This document shows positions 15,667 through 24,627 of a stretch of 64,000 nt of DNA, in pieces. Positions within the stretch are counted from its first letter, which is position 1; the number at the start of each line of letters is the position of its first letter. The notes beneath the pieces were generated by a model. That model saw nothing but the letters and a program-made list of their open reading frames with translations. It was not told where the DNA came from and searched no databases. This stretch comes from Tectiglobus sp965223355 (GTDB lineage Bacteria; Pseudomonadota; Alphaproteobacteria; Rhizobiales; Hyphomicrobiaceae): assembly GCA_965223355.1 (NCBI GenBank), contig CBDCWE010000003.1:3348001-3412000 (forward strand), read 5' to 3'. Made by a program: the position numbers and the translations under genes.

Positions 15667-17712
15667 TTAGCGCAAAGGCCAGGGTAGTTCAGCATACGAC
15701 TGCAGCAGGCCCGGGGGAAAATCACGGTTCAAGACGCCGGCCATGGCAACGATGAAGCCAACGCCTGCCGTAGTCAGAATGAGAGCCCGCGGGAGACTTG
15801 TCCGTGCTCTGACTGATAGGAAAGTCAGGAAGAACAGCACGAGCGCAATTACGAACCCAACAAGCGCCGTCAGGATAAGCAGTGACAGGAACCAGGCAAG
15901 CGTACTCCACAACCCGAAGGGCGCACCGGCATCGTCGCTGCCTACCTCGCCATCGGCGAACAAGGCATTGTTGGCAGATGAGGCCCAAGCCATCTGAGTC
16001 AGCAATGCGAGCACCGAAAGCAGCGTGACGCCGGCCACAATCAGTGGAAACACTTTGTCATTAAACACCGGCACAAGCAGTGAGTCGACAAAGGCATAAG
16101 CAATGCAACACGACAGCAGCAGTGCAAAAGCCAAGGGACCAGTCTTGCCTTTTGTCGCCAAGTTGGCTCCGCTCTCCTGATTGATTGACTTCATCTGGCG
16201 CGCACCAACCCAAACCGAGAACACCGTAATCACAAGGATCGTGATCGAGATTGGCGTAAACAGGTATTGCAGCATTTCTGCTGTGCCAGTGCGCAGCTTT
16301 ATGTTTGCGATCTGTGCCGCCTGATAGGTGTAGGTCTCAGCCTGACTGGACAGGACAAAGCCAATCAGGAACGCCGGTCTCGACCAGTCGAAACGGCGCA
16401 TGAAAACACCAAGCAGACCGAACGCGACCAGAGCTACGAGATCGCCTAGGGATTGGCGCGATTGAAACGCTGCAAACGCGAGCAGCATGAATAGGAACGG
16501 TGCCAGCAGCGCGAAACGTATCGTCGTCAACTTGGCGATATAGCCGGAGAGTACGATGCACAAACCGGCGCCGAGTACATTGGCCAATGCCAGTGACCAC
16601 ACCACTGTATAAGTCACGTTCAAGTCATTGGTGATCATTTGCGGTCCGGCTTCGTAGCCGAGCAAAATCATGCCGCCAATGAAGACGGCCATCGAACCGG
16701 AACCGGGAATGCCGAACAGTAGGGTTGGCACCAGCCCACCCCCTTCTTTCGCATTGTTCGAGCTTTCAGGGCCGATTACGCCACGAATATCACCCTTGCC
16801 GAAGTTCGACTTGTCTTTAGATGTCTGAACCGTGTGGCCATAGGCAATCCAGTCGACGACTGATCCACCAAGGCCTGGAATGACGCCGACAACCACGCCG
16901 ATGACCGAACAGCGGATTGACAAGAACAGATTCGAAAACCACGCGCGGATCCCATCGAACCAACCGGCACCGAGCGTTGCATCCCTGGAGATGGAGCGGT
17001 CTTGTCGGAGAAGCGCCAAAATCTCAGGAACGGCGAAAATACCAAGACCGACGATGACAAGTTTGAACCCATCGTAGATGTAGGGCATTTCCGGCGAGCT
17101 CATCCGCGCTGACCCGAGTGCGGGCGCTTCGCCGATCGCTCCAACGAGCAGGCCAAGGCCGGCGGCGACAATTCCCTTCAGCGGTATACGCCCTGACAAC
17201 GTCCCGACCATTGACAGGCCAAGGATTGTAACCATCAGAAGTTCCGGCAGACCAAACGCGAGAACCAGCGGCCGGGCAATGAGGATAAAAAATGTAAGGA
17301 CCGTTGCTCCGAACAAGCCGCCAAAAAGTGACGAAGCAAACGCGGCCGACAGCGCCATAGCGGCCTTGCCATTGCGTGCTAGAGGGAAGCCATCGAGAAC
17401 CGTTGCCTGTGAAGCCGATGAGCCAGGAATGCCCATCAAAACGGAAGCAAAAGTATCCGATGTTGGAATGACGGCGACGAGGCCGACCATAAGCGCCAAG
17501 CCGGCTACCGGATCCATACCGTAGAGAAATGGTAGGACGAGGCTGAGGCCGGCAATTCCCCCCAGACCTGGAAACACGCCGACCGAGAGGCCGAGCAACA
17601 CGCCCGCAAAAAGATACAAGAGTTGCTGGGGCTGAAAGATCAGAGCAAACGCCTGCTCCAGAGCCGGCAGCGCGGTCGTGAAAAAGTCCATTGGCGCAAT
17701 ACCTGTTGACAA
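15667..17712 (-). CDS. Tripartite tricarboxylate transporter, TctA-TctB fusion
   Basis: 681-residue inner-membrane protein. Residues 1-500 are TctA, the large permease of the citrate-type tripartite tricarboxylate transporter, with the conserved GVFPGLGGIAG, LMGIPGSSASQATVLDG and LFGIPGSGSMAVFIGG motifs and about ten to twelve membrane segments. Residues about 515-681 add four membrane helices arranged like TctB, the small membrane subunit normally made by a separate gene of about 150 codons. The binding-protein gene lies 47 bp upstream on the same strand, and a two-component system diverges from it. The substrate is a carboxylate, not further definable. Confidence 0.92.
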   Translation of the reverse strand: MSTGIAPMDFFTTALPALEQAFALIFQPQQLLYLFAGVLLGLSVGVFPGLGGIAGLSLVLPFLYGMDPVAGLALMVGLVAVIPTSDTFASVLMGIPGSSASQATVLDGFPLARNGKAAMALSAAFASSLFGGLFGATVLTFFILIARPLVLAFGLPELLMVTILGLSMVGTLSGRIPLKGIVAAGLGLLVGAIGEAPALGSARMSSPEMPYIYDGFKLVIVGLGIFAVPEILALLRQDRSISRDATLGAGWFDGIRAWFSNLFLSIRCSVIGVVVGVIPGLGGSVVDWIAYGHTVQTSKDKSNFGKGDIRGVIGPESSNNAKEGGGLVPTLLFGIPGSGSMAVFIGGMILLGYEAGPQMITNDLNVTYTVVWSLALANVLGAGLCIVLSGYIAKLTTIRFALLAPFLFMLLAFAAFQSRQSLGDLVALVAFGLLGVFMRRFDWSRPAFLIGFVLSSQAETYTYQAAQIANIKLRTGTAEMLQYLFTPISITILVITVFSVWVGARQMKSINQESGANLATKGKTGPLAFALLLSCCIAYAFVDSLLVPVFNDKVFPLIVAGVTLLSVLALLTQMAWASSANNALFADGEVGSDDAGAPFGLWSTLAWFLSLLILTALVGFVIALVLFFLTFLSVRARTSLPRALILTTAGVGFIVAMAGVLNRDFPPGLLQSYAELPWPLR

Positions 17713-17759
17713 ATGAGGCCGGCGAGATCTCTCGCCGAACCCTTGCTCGACTGCTCAGA

Positions 17760-18857
17760 CTAGAGCTTCACACCGTAGCGCGTCTTTAGCCAGTCCTTGA
17801 TCCATGTCTTGGCAGACTCAGCCACGACCGTGCCTTGCTTCAGCTTTGCCTCAGCTTCCGCACCCGTTGATTGCGGGTAGACGCCAAGGCGCTTTTTCGA
17901 GATCTTTGCGAAGTCAGGTCTCTCGGTCACGGCCTTGAAAGCCTTCGAGTAGGTGTCGACGATATCCTTCGGCGTGCCCTTCGGCAGGAAGACCATCTTC
18001 TGCGCCGGGAAGCCTGCTACGAAGAATGCTTTCCATGCATCCCAAGCTGGGCCCGATGGCGCCTTGCCTTTGATTTTCTCGTAGACTTCCTTGAAGGTCG
18101 GGATGTCCGGGAACGTCGGATCTCGCACGATGTTACCGGCATTGTCTAAAGCACCCCAGGTCATGATGGGCACGGCTTTGCCTTCCTTTACGAGCGGCGT
18201 AACTTTGGAGAGGAAAGCTGAGGACGTCTGGTAGTCGATATTTGCTTCGCCACGCTCAAACATCAGGCGACCTGCGGAGCGACCCTTGATGCCGAATACC
18301 GGCTCCACTTTCATACCGAGCATTTCCCAGGCAAGCAGTGGAACGAGGTCAAGTCGTGTTGCACCCTGCGATCCATAAACGAAGTTGGTCGACGTGATGA
18401 CGGCCTTCGGGTCAGCCTGCCACTTTGCTGCAAGGTCAGCCGGCAGGTAGGCGACGCCACCTGTTGCCGTCGCCAGCACGACGTTCCAGTCCGAATAGTT
18501 GTACTTGACGCGCTTGTCCCCGAGCAGAAATGGGAACTGCGTCGAACCGGAAGAACCGAAGATCGTCAAGCCGTCAGGCTTGGCTCTGCTCGCAAACCAG
18601 TTCGCACCCTTGGTCGAACCAGCGCCGGGCATGTTCTTGACAACAACAGCAGGCTTTCCGGGCAGCGCTTCGCTCAACAATGGAGCGTAGAAACGAGACC
18701 ACTTGTCTGAGCCTCCACCTTCTTTGAAGGGGATAACCCATGTAATCGTCTTACCGCTAAAATCTGCTGCCACAAGCGGCGCCGTCGATGCCGCAACAGC
18801 AATCGCTGCCAGCGACGCTACAGCAGCGGTGTATGCGAATTTGGTGGTGCGAGACAT
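17760..18857 (-). CDS. TctC-like periplasmic tricarboxylate-binding protein
   Basis: 365 residues from ATG 18857, preceded by GGGAGGCGAGG. The longer open frame to 18938 adds 27 residues without family character and is rejected. Residues 1-32 are a signal peptide ending at a VAA type site. The mature part begins DFSGKTITWVIPF and has GGGSDKWSR and NMPGAGSTKGANWF, the pattern of Bug/TctC binding proteins, plus the long C-terminal lobe. It should deliver the substrate to the TctA-TctB protein encoded just downstream. Confidence 0.92.
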   Translation of the reverse strand: MSRTTKFAYTAAVASLAAIAVAASTAPLVAADFSGKTITWVIPFKEGGGSDKWSRFYAPLLSEALPGKPAVVVKNMPGAGSTKGANWFASRAKPDGLTIFGSSGSTQFPFLLGDKRVKYNYSDWNVVLATATGGVAYLPADLAAKWQADPKAVITSTNFVYGSQGATRLDLVPLLAWEMLGMKVEPVFGIKGRSAGRLMFERGEANIDYQTSSAFLSKVTPLVKEGKAVPIMTWGALDNAGNIVRDPTFPDIPTFKEVYEKIKGKAPSGPAWDAWKAFFVAGFPAQKMVFLPKGTPKDIVDTYSKAFKAVTERPDFAKISKKRLGVYPQSTGAEAEAKLKQGTVVAESAKTWIKDWLKTRYGVKL

Positions 18858-19045
18858 CCTCGCCTCCCTGTTCCGATTTGACCAAGCGAGGGAGGACTGC
18901 GGGTGTCGTGCACCCGTGAATATGAACCTCCCCGTCATCCCAATTCTTGCTTTTCATCTTACTGGCCCGATTAGGTTGACGCTTCTGCGATAACCAACGA
19001 AACTTTCATAAACCTCTCAAACTCGAAATATTGCAATGCAGCAAA

Positions 19046-19717
19046 ATGCGGATCGTATTGGTTGAAGACAACCGGATTCTAGCAGATGGCATAGCGCAAG
19101 CGCTGGCCAATACAGGGCATGCCGTGGAGTGCTTCACCGATGGCGCCGAGGCGAACGATTTTCTCGCACACGAAAGCGCAGACCTCGCGATCATCGACAT
19201 CAATCTGCCGTCGCTTTCAGGTCTGGACCTTGTGAGGGAATTGCGCACGCGCGGCGACAATCTTCCGGTTCTCATTCTCACTGCCCGCGACTCGACGAAC
19301 GACCGCGTAACCGGACTCGATGCCGGCGCCGATGATTACATGGTCAAGCCGTTCGCCATGGAAGAGTTGGAGGCGCGCGTGCGAGCGCTTATGCGCAGAC
19401 GTTCAAGCAGCGCCGATGCACGCGTTCTAGTGGGGGCGCTTGAGTTCGACATGAGTGCGCGGCGCGTGTACGTCAACGGTAGTGAGATAAGGCTTCCGCG
19501 AAAAGAATTCGCTCTCCTAGAATGCCTCATAGACCGTGTGGGAAGGCTTGTCTCAAAAGAAGAGATTGCCGATCACCTGTATGGTGTCGGTTCCGATGCT
19601 GAGGGAAGGGCCGTTGAGATCTACGTGTCACGGCTGCGTAAGCATCTCAGTGATGCGGATGTTGAAATTCGAACGGCACGTGGATTGGGGTACATGCTAG
19701 AAGCGAGCAGCCCATAA
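19046..19717 (+). CDS. TctD-like response regulator (OmpR/PhoB family)
   Basis: 223 residues from ATG 19046; the frame reaches 19031 but MRIVLVEDN is the normal start. The receiver domain has the acidic pair ED at 7-8, the phospho-acceptor Asp51 (IIDINLPS) and Lys in DYMVKPF. The C-terminal winged helix (about 125-220) includes RKEFALLECLIDR and VEIYVSRLRKHL. It is divergent from the TctC gene and its stop overlaps the kinase start (TAATG). By analogy with TctD it should control the adjacent transporter in response to carboxylate. Confidence 0.92.
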   Translation: MRIVLVEDNRILADGIAQALANTGHAVECFTDGAEANDFLAHESADLAIIDINLPSLSGLDLVRELRTRGDNLPVLILTARDSTNDRVTGLDAGADDYMVKPFAMEELEARVRALMRRRSSSADARVLVGALEFDMSARRVYVNGSEIRLPRKEFALLECLIDRVGRLVSKEEIADHLYGVGSDAEGRAVEIYVSRLRKHLSDADVEIRTARGLGYMLEASSP

Positions 19718-21099
19718 TGCTTCCCAGCCGTTCGCTTCGTTCTCGTCTGATAGTCATTCTGCTTATTCCATTGTGCCTTGTTGCGGCTGCAGGCGGCTAC
19801 TGGCGCTATCATGAAGCACTTGGAACAGGACAACAGCTCTACGACAAAACGCTCTTTGCAATAGCGCTTGCAATTTCCAGACGCGTGACGGCAAGCGGCG
19901 GCGACCTGATTGCCGAAGATGTCCTGGAGGTTGTCACCGAATATCTTGGTGATCAGGTCTTCTACAAGGTGTCCGCATCGGATGGGTCATTTGTAACCGG
20001 TTATGCCTCCGGTCCGCAGGAGCCGAAAGGGCTGAAGACGACACCAGGCCGGCCGTCTTTTTTCGATAGCCGATTTCAGGGCGATCCGGTGAGGGCGGTG
20101 GTCTACAAGGAACTCGTCTCTGATGGCGACACGCAAGGCTGGGTGACGATCAAAGTCTGGCAAACGACACGGGAGCGAACCGTCTATGCACGAACTGTTG
20201 CATTGCAGTCGCTTGCTTTGATGCTCGCCATCGTCTGCGCAGCAGGCATCGTCATTTGGTTCGGTGTCAATCGTGGTTTGAGACCGCTTCTCGATTTGGT
20301 GGACGCCGTCGAGATCCGGTCTCCTGATGACCTTTCATCAATCCGCCGCCCAGTGCCAAGAGAGGTAACAGGCCTCGTTTCTTCTATGAACCAGTTGTTT
20401 GCCAAGTTGCGGAAGGCCTTTGCCGAGCGCGACGCCTTGATAGGCAATGCTGCCCATCAACTGCGTAATCCTATTGCGGCGATTCAGTCCCAGGCTGAGG
20501 TCGCAGTAAGGACTGCGGACCCTCATGAGTTGCGAACGCGCGTCGGAGACATCGCTGAGGCGGCCAGGCAGACGAGCCGGCTTACTCAGCAGTTACTATC
20601 AATGGAGAAAGCGAGCGGACGCGGCAAGCGTTCAACGTTCGATCTTTCCAAGCTCGCAGCGGACGTCGCCCGTCAACATGCGCCGAACGTTTTGCGGCGC
20701 GGCGGAAACTTTTCGTTCGTTGAGGCGGATAAGCCGTTGTTCGTTCGCGGAGATGAAACGATGCTCCGCGAGGCGATCGACAACCTTATCGACAACGCTG
20801 TAAAATATGGTTTGCGGGAAGGCGGCGCCATTCGGGTCGGCGTTGCAAAATGCTCGAGCGGGCATGCGGCTGTCACCGTCGAGGATGATGGGCCCGGCAT
20901 TCCAATCGAGCAACGCGACCGCGTATTCGAGCGGTTCTTCCGCCTTAACGACGACAATAGCGGTGGTTGTGGGCTTGGCCTGGCAATCGTCTCCGAAGTT
21001 GCTGCAGCCCATTCCGGTACGGTTTGTCTTGGCAGCGGTGGATCAACCGAGTTTAAGTTGACCGTGCCGATTACGATGCCGCCAGACGCTAAGGCATGA
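19717..21099 (+). CDS. TctE-like sensor histidine kinase
   Basis: 460-residue membrane kinase. There is a membrane helix at about 9-28, a periplasmic sensor segment at about 30-160 of the TctE type, a second helix at about 162-183, a HAMP-like linker, and an H box with His247 (NAAHQLRNPIAA). The ATP-binding domain has DNLIDNAVKYG (N box), DDGPGI (G1) and GLGLAIV (G2). It overlaps the response-regulator gene by one base, so the two are co-translated. The gene ends about 50 bp before the IS3 remnant; its C terminus looks complete. Confidence 0.92.
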   Translation: MLPSRSLRSRLIVILLIPLCLVAAAGGYWRYHEALGTGQQLYDKTLFAIALAISRRVTASGGDLIAEDVLEVVTEYLGDQVFYKVSASDGSFVTGYASGPQEPKGLKTTPGRPSFFDSRFQGDPVRAVVYKELVSDGDTQGWVTIKVWQTTRERTVYARTVALQSLALMLAIVCAAGIVIWFGVNRGLRPLLDLVDAVEIRSPDDLSSIRRPVPREVTGLVSSMNQLFAKLRKAFAERDALIGNAAHQLRNPIAAIQSQAEVAVRTADPHELRTRVGDIAEAARQTSRLTQQLLSMEKASGRGKRSTFDLSKLAADVARQHAPNVLRRGGNFSFVEADKPLFVRGDETMLREAIDNLIDNAVKYGLREGGAIRVGVAKCSSGHAAVTVEDDGPGIPIEQRDRVFERFFRLNDDNSGGCGLGLAIVSEVAAAHSGTVCLGSGGSTEFKLTVPITMPPDAKA

Positions 21100-21109
21100 A
21101 ACACATAGC

Positions 21110-21831
21110 CAGCCTCGCGCGACCCACTGTGCAAGCCGGGAGGCTTTTCGCAGGTTGCTCTAACACCTCGCAAGCCCGCAGCTCTCATCAGACGCTCGAC
21201 CCGCTTGCGCCCCACTGACAGATCTTCATCGGCAAGTTCAGCATGAATGCGTGGTGCACCATAGGTCTCTTTCGAGGCGGCATGGATCCCTTTAATCCGC
21301 TCCGTCAGCTCCGCATCAGCTGCCTCACGCTTGGAAAGCGGACGCCCCGCCTGTGCGTAAAAACCACTGCGCGAGACACCCAGTACCTTTGCCAACATCT
21401 GAATGGAATACACAGCCTGATTTGCGGTCATGAATTCGAATACCTTGGCGACGTCGCGTCGTTGTGAGCAAACCAGGCGTTCGCCGTTGGGCTCGAACCA
21501 ATGGCGCCGTCAACGGCTCACCCTTTGAAAGGATATCGCGCTCCTGGCGCAGTTGCCGAACTTCTTTGCGCAGGCGGCGCAATTCGTCCCGCTCTTCACT
21601 GGTCAGCCCATCGCGACGACTGCCGTCATCCCGTTCAGCCTGTTTGACCCAGCCATGAATCGTCGCCGTGCACGGCTCAAACTCTCGCGCAAGACTTTCA
21701 ATGCTGCGACCAGATCGTGCCAACGCTATGATGTGGTCCCTGAATTCCGCAGGGTACGGGGTCCTTGTTCTCGGCATGCAAACACGCTCTTCGATAACTC
21801 AAAAAGTGTCCATCAAACCGCGGGAAGTCCA
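21110..21831 (-). pseudogene. IS3-family remnant (orfA and N-terminal orfB)
   Basis: OrfA from 21777 begins MPRTRTPYPAEFRDHII with a helix-turn-helix (IHGWVKQAE) and a coiled coil (ELRRLRKEVRQLRQERDIL). The OrfB frame shows MLAKVLGVSRSGFYA, KETYGAPRIHAEL and VERLMRAAGLRGV, then stops matching near 21165. The whole catalytic domain is missing. At that junction lies a fragment of the dispersed palindrome (CAGGTTGCTCTAA at 21151-21163). The other end, inverse of AACCGCGGGAAGTCCA, falls at about 21831, ten bases from the tRNA-Leu gene. Confidence 0.85.
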
Positions 21832-21840
21832 AAGTGTAGC

Positions 21841-22158
21841 TGGTGCGGGCGGGGGGACTCGAACCCCCACGGGCATACGCCCAACGGATTTTCGTACCAA
21901 CTACGGTTTTCACCGCCACCGCAACAACAATGTCGTCGGCGTTTGTGGTCTGGACTATCCCTTCACCATAGCAACTGCGTTAGGTGCTGCCCGTCTAGTC
22001 TCTACACCTTCTGCCTGGCCTTAGGCCGAAGCAGCTTGGCTCGGGATTGCCACCGTCAGCAGGTTTCCCCGAATTTGAGCAGTTCTACCATCGGGGTTTC
22101 CCGCCGAGGCACTCAATTTGCTTAAGTCCGTTGCGTCTACCGATTCCGCCACGCCCGC
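21841..22158 (-). tRNA. tRNA-Leu (UAA) interrupted by a group I intron
   Basis: Reading the minus strand, the 5' exon is 22158-22124 (35 nt, GCGGGCGTGGCGGAATCGG...ACGGACTT) and the 3' exon is 21892-21841 (52 nt, AAAATCCGT...CGCCCGCACCA). Joined they make an 87-nt type II tRNA with encoded CCA. The acceptor stem is GCGGGCG/CGCCCGC and the anticodon arm is ACGGA-CTTAAAA-TCCGT, giving anticodon TAA. There is a long variable arm (GGGCGTATGCCC) and a T arm (GGGGG-TTCGAGT-CCCCC). The interruption falls after U34, the classical position of the cyanobacterial and plastid tRNA-Leu intron. Confidence 0.95.
21893..22123 (-). ncRNA. Group I intron in the anticodon loop of tRNA-Leu(UAA)
   Basis: 231 nt with the features of a self-splicing group I intron. 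The 5' exon ends in U and the intron ends in G. A Q-like element reads CAATCCCGAGCCAAGC. An R-like element reads GTGTAGAGACTAGACGGG. An S-like element reads AAGGGATAGTCCAGACC. GACTA and TAGTC can pair as P7, forming the guanosine site. These blocks resemble the tRNA-Leu introns of cyanobacteria and plastids. No open reading frame fits inside, so there is no homing endonuclease. The fold was judged by eye, not modelled. Confidence 0.92.
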
Positions 22159-22263
22159 AATATTGTTCATTCATACAGTCGTTGAGGCAGATCTCCAACA
22201 GGAATGAATTCCTTACCGCATCTATTCAATGTGACCTGCCCGCCAAAATCCGGACCATGAAAA

Positions 22264-22555
22264 TTGGAAAACGACAACGCCGAGCTCAAGAAACTCCTCG
22301 CTGAGGCGATGGTCGACAACGATGCGTTGAACACGCTGCTCGCAAATACGTGGTGACACCCAAAGCTCGACGCGAGGCGGTGTCGGCTGTTCGCAAAGAC
22401 CATGACCGTTGCCAACGCTGCGCCTGCCGCCTCGTCGCCATCTCGCGATCGGTGAACGCTTACCGGGTGCGTCCTGACTGACATGCACGCCTGCGCCAGC
22501 GGCTCAATGAGCTTGCCGCCAAGTACAAACGCCAGGGCTATCAACACGATCAACA
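22264..22555 (+). pseudogene. IS3-family remnant with several stops
   Basis: Reads LENDNAELKKLLAEAM, then a stop, then in another frame TPKARREAVSAVRKDH and RLNELAAKYKRQGY. This is the end of an orfA and the start of an orfB of an IS3 element of the IS407-like kind, decayed by stops and frameshifts. It lies 106 bp from the 5' end of the tRNA-Leu gene. The segment 22159-22263 shows no gene. Confidence 0.75.
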
Positions 22556-22574
22556 GCCGCACATGACCATCAGC

Positions 22575-24332
22575 TTAGACTTTCTTCGGCGTACCAAACA
22601 GACGACGAAGCGGTGAGCGATGATAATTCAATACCTTCGTGGCGAGCTCATCTTTGGCGTCACTTTCGACTGCAGCTTGGGCATAGTCCAGGCCGCGTTC
22701 CTTGTCGCGTTTCGTTCCGACGCCGAAATAGTGATGGTAGGCCAAGTGGCTAAGGGCCCAGTCATGCCCCGAAACTTCCGCTTCCTCACACAGTTGAAAG
22801 GCGAGTTCGGGCTTAACGTCGATAACCGCCAGGTTTTCCACGGCCTTCCTCAAAGCATCATCATCGCCGCTTCGACCGATCTCAATCAACGCATTGACGC
22901 CGTTGAGCCAGTCGAGCGGATCGTCGGTGTCCTCGATCTCCAATAGGACAACTTGGCGGCGCGCGCTGAGATCACCGCCGTTCGCCGCCGCTTCGAGCAG
23001 CGGGCGCGCGCTTGCGACGCTCTTGCCGTAATCCGACAGGCGCTGCACCAGGTCGGCCGCGCAGCCCGGCACCGCGCGCCGTGCGCCTTCCTCGAGCAAA
23101 TAAAGCACGAACCGCTCTGTGCCCTCGATTGCCCAGCCGCTGTCGCAAAGGTCATCAATGTGATCGGCAAACGCCTGCCAGTCATCGGTAATCGGATTGA
23201 GATCATAGGCGCGCGCGAGCCAGCGATCGGCAAGGTCCGCATTGGCTTGCGCTTCGCCAATGCCGAATTTGTAACACAAGGCATAAGTCAAAGCACCGTG
23301 AACCGAGTAGAGGTGCCCCAAGTCGAAAATCTTCTTTGACTCCGGTTGCCGGGCGAGGAGATAGGGAATGACGTTTTCACACGCGTCCGTTTTGCGATAG
23401 ATTTCGGTAGCTTCATCATAGCAGCGAAAAGCGTCATCCTCCTCGTCGTCGAGCGAGTACGAGTAGATGTCGCCCAAAACCAACAGTATCTGGGCGCGGC
23501 CGTCCGGCTCGGTGGTGGTGTTGAGGATCTCGACCAAGGGCGAGATATGAGTATCCAACTCCGCACGCGTTGCGAATCTCGGCAGGTCGCAGTCGAACGG
23601 GTCCGTATCGATCCAGGCTTGATAGCGCGCGCGCTGCGGCGCCGTGAGAAAGGTGGCGAACGGTCCGTCGAGCAGGGCCTGCATTTGTTCATATGAACCA
23701 CCCCAGCGCGGCCTGAGGAAGTGCAGGACAGATCGTACGCCGCCGTCATAGTCTGGATGACGGTGCTGGATAAAGTTCAACAACGGCGTCATATCCACCG
23801 GGTCAAACCACGGCGGCACGGCTGGCAACGGGAGCCATTCCACCCAACCGAACGTCTTTTCGAGCTGAGGTGGCAATGGCGTATCCGGATCAGGCGCCAC
23901 AAGGCTTACCTGTCGATCTTCAGCCCAAATCGGCAAGCCTAGAAACCCGGAAACGCCGATTATTCCTTCGGCGGCTATCACTGCGAAGGCGCCATCATAG
24001 GTCAGTGCGGCAAAGTAGGCACGTGCGGCCTGGTCCGCAGCCGCGTGTGCGGCAGTCCATTGCTCATTTGTAACTTTGCTCGCCACGTCTTCGCCGCGGA
24101 ACGCGCCCGCGCGCTCATACCAGTAACTGCCGAGAACGGTCAGCGAATAACTGCTCGGACGTTCCACCGCCCAGCGATGGAGCACTGCTCCGCGACTAAC
24201 GCCACAAGCGCCGAGCTGTTCGAGATCCGACCAATCATCGCGGCGGGCAAGCATGCCCTCAAGATAGCGCTCGAGCCCCTCAAAATCACCTGCGTCAAGC
24301 AGTTCGAGATACTGATCGGTTGGTTGTTTCAT
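22575..24332 (-). CDS. DUF4034-like protein with Sel1-type C terminus
   Basis: 585 residues from ATG 24332, which is preceded by GGGGGCGG; the open frame to 24407 is less likely. The N-terminal half resembles DUF4034: YLELLDAGDFEGLERYLEG, then SYSLTVLGSYWYERAGAFRGE. The middle is helical, and residues about 520-570 (HDWALSHLAYHHYFGVGTKR, then KERGLDYAQAAVES) look like a Sel1/TPR-type repeat. It is probably a soluble helical-repeat protein. No catalytic motif is seen and the function is unknown. It is the only gene between IS remnants and the hairpin at 24514. Confidence 0.7.
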   Translation of the reverse strand: MKQPTDQYLELLDAGDFEGLERYLEGMLARRDDWSDLEQLGACGVSRGAVLHRWAVERPSSYSLTVLGSYWYERAGAFRGEDVASKVTNEQWTAAHAAADQAARAYFAALTYDGAFAVIAAEGIIGVSGFLGLPIWAEDRQVSLVAPDPDTPLPPQLEKTFGWVEWLPLPAVPPWFDPVDMTPLLNFIQHRHPDYDGGVRSVLHFLRPRWGGSYEQMQALLDGPFATFLTAPQRARYQAWIDTDPFDCDLPRFATRAELDTHISPLVEILNTTTEPDGRAQILLVLGDIYSYSLDDEEDDAFRCYDEATEIYRKTDACENVIPYLLARQPESKKIFDLGHLYSVHGALTYALCYKFGIGEAQANADLADRWLARAYDLNPITDDWQAFADHIDDLCDSGWAIEGTERFVLYLLEEGARRAVPGCAADLVQRLSDYGKSVASARPLLEAAANGGDLSARRQVVLLEIEDTDDPLDWLNGVNALIEIGRSGDDDALRKAVENLAVIDVKPELAFQLCEEAEVSGHDWALSHLAYHHYFGVGTKRDKERGLDYAQAAVESDAKDELATKVLNYHRSPLRRLFGTPKKV

Positions 24333-24513
24333 CAATCCGCCCCCAATATTTGCATCAATATTCGCCATCCGTGCTGACCATTTTCGACCGACACGCTCCT
24401 GGTCCAATTTCCGAGCAGACGAGCGCTGGTGTCTTGAGCTGCAACCCTTGTGGTTGCCGGCCAGTCAATCTTGTTCTCCGATCATAGACAATTCCCGATT
24501 TGTCTGCCAGCCT

Positions 24514-24581
24514 ACTAGTGGTCTCAACCACTTAAAATGGCGCATTGAGATGCGCCATTTTAAGTGGTTGAGACCACTAGT
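24514..24581 (+). repeat. Perfect 32-bp inverted repeat with 4-base loop
   Basis: The arms at 24514-24545 and 24550-24581 are exact reverse complements (ACTAGTGGTCTCAACC...), separated by TGAG. No T-run follows, so it is not a standard intrinsic terminator. It lies between the DUF4034 gene and a divergent lipoprotein gene, about 47 bp before the lipoprotein start. Confidence 0.95.
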
Positions 24582-24627
24582 TTGCACTTGAGGCCACCGG
24601 TCAAATGCCGGACATCGGGGCAGTTCT

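Noticed and set aside
24514..24581. Intrinsic terminator
   Set aside because: A perfect hairpin is present, but no T-run follows in either direction.
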